From: Antilocapra americana
Lineage: Eukaryota; Chordata; Mammalia; Artiodactyla; Antilocapridae
Direction of reading: 5' to 3'
DNA length: 64,000 nucleotides
NCBI GenBank assembly: GCA_007570785.1
Contig: ML662445.1
Span: 633,455-697,454, forward strand
Shown here: positions 57,318-64,000 of the stretch, piece after piece
Position numbering within the stretch: position 1 is the stretch's first letter
How the letters are laid out: each line of letters opens with the position of its first letter
Made by a program: the position numbers and the translations under genes
The notes under the pieces: model-generated
What the model was told of the DNA's origin: nothing
Seen by the model: the letters and a program-made list of their open reading frames with translations, nothing else
Databases searched by the model: none

Positions 57318-60300
57318 GGTTAGGGGATGGGGCCCGCATATTTGAATTCTATTAACCCTATCCATCTGAGGAGCCAGGCCCTTGGAGGCCCAGGTCCTCC
57401 TCTCCCGGCGTGTGTGTCGTCCAGGCTGTGGGCCTGGCTGGGCTGTGTTTTGTGTGTAAACTTCTGAATCTGTCCTTGGTAGGTGATCCTCACGACACTC
57501 CTCAGCCTTCTTCTCTTGCTGTGAGAGCTTATGACCCCAGGACACCTCAGGGTTTCCTTGGGAGTCCCTCATCGTTTAATTTAAACCTGCGGTGGTGCTG
57601 GTGTGTTGCTGCCTCTGTCAGTTTTGTGCTTGTGAATTTAATATTCAATTTCACTCATGTCATACTTCTCGGAAGTGGCCTCAAACTGGATGCAGTAACA
57701 TTTTGAATGATTTGAATTGCTTAACCCTGTGCAGAATGCTGAGTGAGGGTCTGACCGAATGGGACTTGCTTTTCTCCTGGGTCATTGAGCATCAGTGGTG
57801 CTTGGAAGAGAAATACTTCTCCCACCTTGGTGAACAGGGCAGAGACCTGGGCTAGTCCTGTGCACGGACACGCCACTCACACTAACCAGATTCACAAGTC
57901 CTTGTTCACGCCTGCGCCCTGCAGCCGAGCTGGACACCCCATTCTGCGGTAGCCACATTGGGGGGGAGGTCTCAGAGAGCAGAGCCTGAGATGGGAAGGG
58001 CCTGAATATTGACACTTGGGGCTTTTCTGTCTTGACTCAGCCTTGAAAGGAGCTTTAAATTCTTCCTCCCCAAACATGAACAAACCGTTGTGCGCCCTGC
58101 ACCTCCCACCACACACACCGATCTCTACAGAACAGTGGTAGCTGAGGTCATAGAACAGCAGCGAGGAGAAGAGAGACATGGGGGAAGCTGCAGTCTGCCC
58201 TGCCCCCACCACGTGCTTGCACACATACGCACATACCATGGAACAAAGAGCTGTTCTGGATGGGCTAGAACAGGCAGCAGGTGCCCCTCAGCCTAGGGTG
58301 AAAGTGGCCCTCTTCCCGAATAACTGAACGAATCAGGAACGGCCAGGGGAGACGGAGATTTCCAGCAAGTAATGGGAGCAGCACAGGAGACGCAGAGAAG
58401 GATCAGTAGGGTGGATAAGACAAAAATAAACGCAGTTGCCAGAGCAGTGACCTCCCAGCCGCCCTTGACTGAGCTTTCCTCACCCTCAGAGGGCAGCGGT
58501 CACCACCATCATCCCAGGCTGCAACTGCCCCCACACCCTCCGCAGCTGCTCCGGCCGCCTCCTCACCGGGATGGTGCTTAGAGCTTCGGAACTGGAAGCC
58601 AGGCAAGCAAATAGAGAAAGTCCAGCCACCTTCAGTGCTGTGACCCTTGTCTGTCTGTAAATGCTGCTGCTATCAGTGCTTCTGCCTAAGCTGGTCTCCT
58701 GAAGTCCACCCAGGTACCTGCCCAGGTGTCCAGGAGTCCAGGTGCCCAGGTGCTGTTTTTGCTGCAATCAGACCTGTCTGCGGCCTCGCCTGGACTCTCA
58801 CTCGCCTTCAGAGGACTGACTGACCTTCATCTTGCATGTGGGCCATTTTCCTGTATTTTTCTCTTAAATTTCTGCTCCATTGCCCCCAACACTCAGCATG
58901 ATCATTGCTTGTAAGGAGGTGTTGTATTTCAGGCTGAAGCGCCTGTTCGTTGGACTTCTCCCTGGATGAGTGTTCAGCTTCACACTCTTGCTATGGGGTC
59001 CCTTGCACACATTTATCCTCACGGTCTCCGAGGTGGGGGCCTCAGCCTGTCTGGTCTTTAATTATGGACCAGCAACGTGGCTCCAGGCCTCCACAAAGAC
59101 TCCAGTGGGGATGCGAGGCTCGTGCTCCATGCTGGCTTTGGGCTTTTTCTTTGCTGAGGAATAACAGGGCCCAATACTAATTACAAGGAGTTCCCACAGT
59201 TCTGAAAACACTCCCATCTGTGGCTGTCCTGCTCGCATCTGCCACCAGGGAACAGGCCGCCCACGGTGGTTACACAGCCGGGGCGCAGCACCTTCCCTGG
59301 GAACGACACATGCACACGCCGAGCCATCTAGGATTTTCCGTGCTTTCTGGGGACTAGGAGTCTGGTCAGCTTCCTAGGAGTGTAGAGGACAGGCCCAGAG
59401 CCCTGGGCAGACAGCGCGTGTGCCTGTGCATGGGGAGGCGGGTGTGTGAATGTGTGTGTGCCTGGAGCGGAAGGCACTGGTGTGTGCGTTCAGAGAATAG
59501 ACATGGCGCTTCCCGCGGGAACTGCTGGGGCTCCTCCAACCTAAGTTGGCCCCTTCCCCCTCCCCGCAGCTCCTTGTACACTCCGCTGTCCTGGTGGGTG
59601 GGTGGGGGCCAGCCCCTGGGTGCAAGCACCTGGAAGATACCCTGTCTGGGAGTGGCTGGGATGGGAGGAATCCTCCAGAAGGATGGCCCCAGTGAACTCC
59701 ATAAGGAGCAGAGAAGGGCCAGGCTGACAGGCAATGTGTTTCCCCAGCTTCTGGGGAGAGTTTGTGTCTGCCCGCTGGCTTGGGGCCCAGGGGCCTCGTG
59801 GTAGGGGAGCGGGGACACGGGTGGAGGCTGTAGGGGCATGGCTGAAGCACTGGCGAGGGGCTCAGCCTCCAAGTCTCCTTCCTCCATGAGTGGGTGCTGC
59901 AGGGAGGACCTCGCTGTTGAGGAGCCTCCCGCCCTGTGTGAAGGACCGGCAAGGCGGCGTGCCCTTGGGCTGGACCAGCTCCCACTGTGGCCCTGAGGCT
60001 GGAGGCCCTGGCTCCCGGGTTCCCATCTGAGAGTCAAGTGGGGGCTCTTCAGCAGCAGTTTCCCACTCAAAAGTGGTTGACCAGCTCCCTGCTTATCACA
60101 AGGGCTACATTCCTTACCTCTTGAAGCAGACAGGCCTTTAGTGTGAATTTCCAGAAAATCACATTTCCAACCTCAAATCCGTTTGAGGAGTTATGATCAT
60201 GTTTCCAGCTTCAGATCTGATCAGAGAATATGGACTTGGCCAGAACACGAGTGTCCCCCTTAGAGCACTGTTAGACACTGAGGCCTTGACATGTCATTTA

Positions 60301-61419
60301 CTCAGGCAGCCCCTTCCCCAGACACAGCTGTTGCGTTAGCAGGTGGGCCAGCACAGACCTACACCTTGCTTCTTATGACCAAGGAGCTGAGCTGAGGCTG
60401 CATGCAACGCAGTCCGGCCCCGTGTCCCTGGCCCACCCCCTCCGCTTGTTCTTGGCAGGACTGCGCCTGGACTGTGGCCCCTCAGGGCTCCAAGGGGAGA
60501 GAAAGTCCTGGCAACACTCCCTCCGGGGTCTGGCCCTGTGTCTGCCCTGAAATGGGTCACCATGTCCAGAGGCAGGTGCTCTTGACACATCAGGCTGAGG
60601 TCACAGGAAGGTGGTCCGGGCCGTGCTCCCTCAGCATCTGTGGAGGCTCTCCACGGGGCTCTGTTCACAAGGGTGCTCAGCATTCCCTCCCCCACGAGAT
60701 CCCAGGGCCCCTCAGTGGTTTAGCCAAGGCCAAGCGTCCCCAGGTGAGCAACATCATGGTGAACAGTGTCCACACCCCAGATTCTCCATTAAACCAAGAA
60801 AGGAAATGGCTTTCAGGGCCGGAATGGGCTGTGAGTCGCTTGGACTTCATCTCAGAGCTTGTCTGGTCCCGTCTCATTCACAGACGAGGGAAGATTACCA
60901 AAGTCTCAAACAGCTTAGAGCAGTAGAAACTGCAAAGCTTGGTTTGTTTTTCTTGTTTCAGGGTTGACTGAGAGGAATGAAGGTGGGCACAGGCGAAAAC
61001 AGGGCAGGACATGTGGCCACATCAGGGGCCGCCCTGGGAGCCTGCCCAGCTGCTCACGGCCCCCAGCAGTCCTCCAAAGCCCTGAACCTCAAGTACGGGA
61101 ACTGCAGGAGCTAAAAATAGACATGTTCTGGGTGACAAATGCAGCCGTCTTCTCCCTTCTCCAGCTTGAATAATTCCAGCTCCGTTACGATCTTTCATAA
61201 GCTGTAGCTGCAAGCACTTTCCCCTTTAGCGTGTCTGCGGATGAATTGCCCGGAACCCCCACTATTGCTCCCTGTGGGGTCCAGGGCTGAGACAGCACAT
61301 GGAGTGGGGACCATCAGCTCGAGGCCTGGGCGGCACAGGGAGCCTGCCACATCCAGGAGCTACAGCTGGGCCCCCTGGGGGAAATTCGCCACCAGGCAGT
61401 GTCTTGGGGGACCTACATA
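57318..61419. other. Intergenic DNA, no gene recognised
   Basis: Unique-looking. 58700-58755 has a cluster of CAGGTG/CAGGTA E-box-like words in short tandem. No exon of CTDP1, the expected upstream neighbour, was recognised. Confidence 0.45.
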
Positions 61420-61792
61420 TAGGTGTGACGTGCAGGTAGAGAGGTGTGGCTGTGCAGGTAGACAGGTGTGGCTGTGCAGATAGACAGGTGTGACTGTGCA
61501 GGTAAACAGGTGTGACTGTGTGAGGAGACAGGTGTGACTGTGCAGGTAGACAGGTGTGGCTGTGTGAGTAGACAAGTGTGACTTTGCAGGCAGACAGGTG
61601 TGACTCTGTGAGTAGACAGGTGTGACCGTGCAGGTAGACATTGTGACTGCGTGAGCAGACAGGTGTGTGGCTATGCAGGTAGACAGGTGTGACCATGCTG
61701 GTAGACAGGTGTGGCTGTGTGAGTAGACAGGTGTGTGACTGTGTGGGTAGACATTGTGACTGCGTGAGCAGACAGGTGTGGCTGTGCAGGCA
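61420..61792. repeat. 22-bp minisatellite
   Basis: Sixteen or so units of GACAGGTGTGACTGTGCAGGTA type, with variants GGC for GAC, GTGTGAG for GTGCAGG and two short ACATTGTGAC units near 61640 and 61750. Creates repetitive frames on both strands. Confidence 0.93.
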
Positions 61793-63545
61793 TTTGAGTC
61801 ACTGGCACACACTTCCTTTGTTACACACGGCTCTTGGCTCAGTGTGTCTCCTCCAGGGTGAGGAAAGCCAGCCGCTGCCCCCAACCCCTGGTGAGCTGGT
61901 GCCTGGCCAGGCCGCAAGCCCCTGCAGGAAGGCGGGAGGGCTGTGGAAGAAGGGCTGGCTTCCCTTTTGCTGGGGGGGGGGTGGCAAGGCCCCCGTGGGC
62001 CTCCTCCGCCCGCCCGCAGGCCGCCCTCGCCCCGGCTTTGCTAACTTGCTCTGGCCTACTTTCTGCACACCTCACTCTGCACATCCATATCGCTCCAAGG
62101 TTCCCTGATGCCTCCTGACGGCCCTGTGCCCCTGCCGAGCTCCGCAGCCTCCCCCAGCCTCTGCCCCAGTTACAAGGCGATAGCTCCCTAAGGAGCAAGA
62201 CCTGCGAGGGAGGCTCCTCTGTGTCCAAGGGGACGGGAAGTTCAGGGTCGGATGCGTCACTATCCTTCAAACGCTCGGATGCGCCTGGGCCTCAGGCGGG
62301 ACCAGGTGGCCTGGCCTTGCTCCACTGCCCCTGTGTTTCCAGGGCTCCTACAAGGCTGGCAGTGGGCAGTAGGCCTCCTCATTCCAGCCGCTGCACACAG
62401 CCATCCCACCAGTCCCCAGGCCGCCCTAGGGGTTACACCTCCTGTGGGTCCCTGGACCAAGGACCCTTTTCCCTCAAGGGCCCAGGAGAAGCCCCAGTGA
62501 CCTGTGACCCTGCTCTGCAACTGTAAGCTCAGTGAAGACAGCAGAAAGGGGGCACTATGACGCCCTCCTTGGGAGGCTGTGTCCACTCTGCTCAGTGGTG
62601 GAGCAGACGCTCAGGTTCCTGCAGGACTGGGGCCTGACCCAGCCTGCCCTCTCAGGGGAGCAAGTGTGGTCCGGAAATGCACAGGCCAAGGAAAACCAAA
62701 CCAAAGCATGGTTTTCTTTACAGGCAGTGAGCATGTCCTGAGCTGGTGGTGGACACACTGGACCCAGGCCCACTGGTGCTGGGCTGCAGGGGGAACACTG
62801 CCGGGCGTGATGCTCACGGCCATGGTGTTGGGGTGCAGTGGAGGTCCTGCCCCGGTCTGGGCTGGCCCCTCCGCTGGGGGGCAGTCAGTGCACCCACAGA
62901 GAGGAACCCAGCCTGGGAGGAGCACCCAGTGCCTGAGCCACGGGTGAGTGTGGGTGCCGGCTCGGGGCGTGTCCCGGGGGGCGTGCCCTGTGTGGCTGCC
63001 CCTCTTAGGGCTCGGGACCACGGAGTCCCTGAGGTTGGGGTCCCCGGTTTTGCCACAGGCTCCCCCAGCCGCCATCTCTGCCTTTTCTCTGGGGCAAAAC
63101 ACAGCCCCGAGAGTGACAGCTTCCTGTGTGTTCACGTCCAGCCTGAGGGGGGTCCTTCTGTGGATGCACCCTACACTCCAAGCGCCCAGCTGGGACCTGT
63201 CAGATGCAGAGAAAGTTCTCTGATGGGCTGGTGTGCCAGCCACAGATCCCGGGACACGTCATCGCCCCAGCCCCTCCTGCGGGGACATCTATAGGGTAGA
63301 CAGGGGCAGGCTCTGCATTTGGATGAAGGGAGAGAAGGGTCATTTTTCAATGAAATAGGCCGGAGTGGTGGGCCCTGGGCACCTGGGCTGCCATGTCCAG
63401 AGGGAGGCCATGACTGCAGGACAGAGAGGTGGGGTGACTCTGGGATCCTCGTGGGAACGGGACATGGTGACTCAGACACTGAGGCCACATCTCCCCCTGG
63501 GGGAGACTGGACTGGAGTCTCCCCCTGTCCTGTGGGACACCCTCC
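61793..63545. other. GC-rich intergenic DNA, no gene recognised
   Basis: Contains a nine-G run near 61973. Open frames up to about 210 codons but no domain or consistent splice sites. Confidence 0.4.
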
Positions 63546-63596
63546 GTGATGCCATCACAAGTGTGATGTCATCACCCACGTGACGTCACAATGGAG
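63546..63596. promoter_or_regulatory. Three 17-bp units of CRE-like palindromes
   Basis: GTGATGCCATCAC at 63546, GTGATGTCATCAC at 63563 and GTGACGTCAC at 63580 start exactly 17 bases apart. The third contains the full CRE TGACGTCA (63581-63588) overlapped by E-box CACGTG (63578-63583). Function is inference. Confidence 0.6.
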
Positions 63597-64000
63597 CAGG
63601 CGCACAGTGAAGGGAGATGCTGACTGGGGTGAGGGGACACTCCTCAGGCTGGTCCAGGTGTTTCTACTGCCCTTCAGATCACTCCCTCCCCATGTGCCCT
63701 GTCCTCCCACCAGGGTGTAAATTTCCCCACTTATTATCAGAAGAGGGAAATACAATTACCAGGTGAGGAACTGTGAGTAAAAATCTTACCTGGAAACAGG
63801 CAAGGCTGCTGATTCCAAGTTTGCTCTGGGTATAAAGTTTTACTCTTTGACAGCAAGGTAACAAGTGTTGACAGGTAACAAGTGTTGACATTTTGGAAAG
63901 ACCTACATGAAGAACGTTGGGAAGTCCTCTAAGCGCTCCCAGCAAGTCTCAGCTAGACACCCCTGCCACCCCGCCTCCCTGGCCAGCTCCGGACAGAGTG
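63597..64000. other. End of window, nothing recognised
   Basis: A perfect 17-bp direct duplication AGGTAACAAGTGTTGAC lies at 63856-63872 and 63873-63889. Otherwise unique-looking. Confidence 0.5.

Noticed and set aside
61420..61792. CRISPR-like array
   Set aside because: The repeats have no unique spacers and the genome is mammalian; it is a minisatellite.
52161..64000. Expected CTDP1 3' exons
   Set aside because: Synteny suggests CTDP1 lies beyond this side, but no matching peptide was recognised; it is probably outside the window.

Overview
This window is nuclear DNA from a ruminant, most likely a bovid. The evidence is four BovB (RTE-type) LINE 3' fragments, many Bov-tA/ART2A-type tRNA- and BovB-derived SINEs, a CHR-type SINE and L1_BT-type L1 ends. 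Coding exons are split by an intron with GT/AG signals. I found no prokaryotic features, CRISPR array or operon.

One protein gene can be supported: KCNG2, encoding the silent voltage-gated potassium channel subunit Kv6.2, on the minus strand. Its first coding exon is 20611-21198 and its last is 2989-3771. They join in phase 0 to give 456 residues with a T1 domain, six membrane segments, a charged S4 and a TVGYGD filter. A minus-strand AATAAA lies at 2721-2726. A branch-point, pyrimidine-tract and AG signal just before the start codon exon implies a non-coding 5' exon further upstream (higher coordinates). The best candidate promoter is the CpG island at about 50.5-52.2 kb, which holds a minus-strand consensus splice donor at 50991. 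If that link is right, the gene covers about 2.7-52 kb of the window.

Layout. 1-378: clipped 46-bp minisatellite. 379-2700: no gene seen. 2.7-21.2 kb: KCNG2, whose roughly 17-kb intron is filled with L1, BovB, LTR-like, CHR, Bov-tA and MIR copies. 21.3-50.5 kb: repeat-rich upstream or intron-1 DNA. It includes a minisatellite made of nuclear-receptor half-sites (23.7 kb), an AT-rich block with a MEF2 site (27 kb), G-rich 37-bp and 48-bp minisatellites (31-32.8 kb), SINE/L1 clusters (34.9-39.4 kb), a 66-bp higher-order repeat (42 kb) and nested L1/BovB copies (42.7-46.1 kb). 50.5-52.2 kb: CpG island. 52.2-64 kb: SINEs, a degenerate BovB, a 22-bp minisatellite (61.4 kb) and a 17-bp array of CRE-like palindromes (63.55 kb).

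From the human gene order (CTDP1-KCNG2-SLC66A2) I expected neighbours on both sides, but I recognised no exon of either. Nearly all other open frames are shadows of GC-rich DNA, repeats or retroelements.
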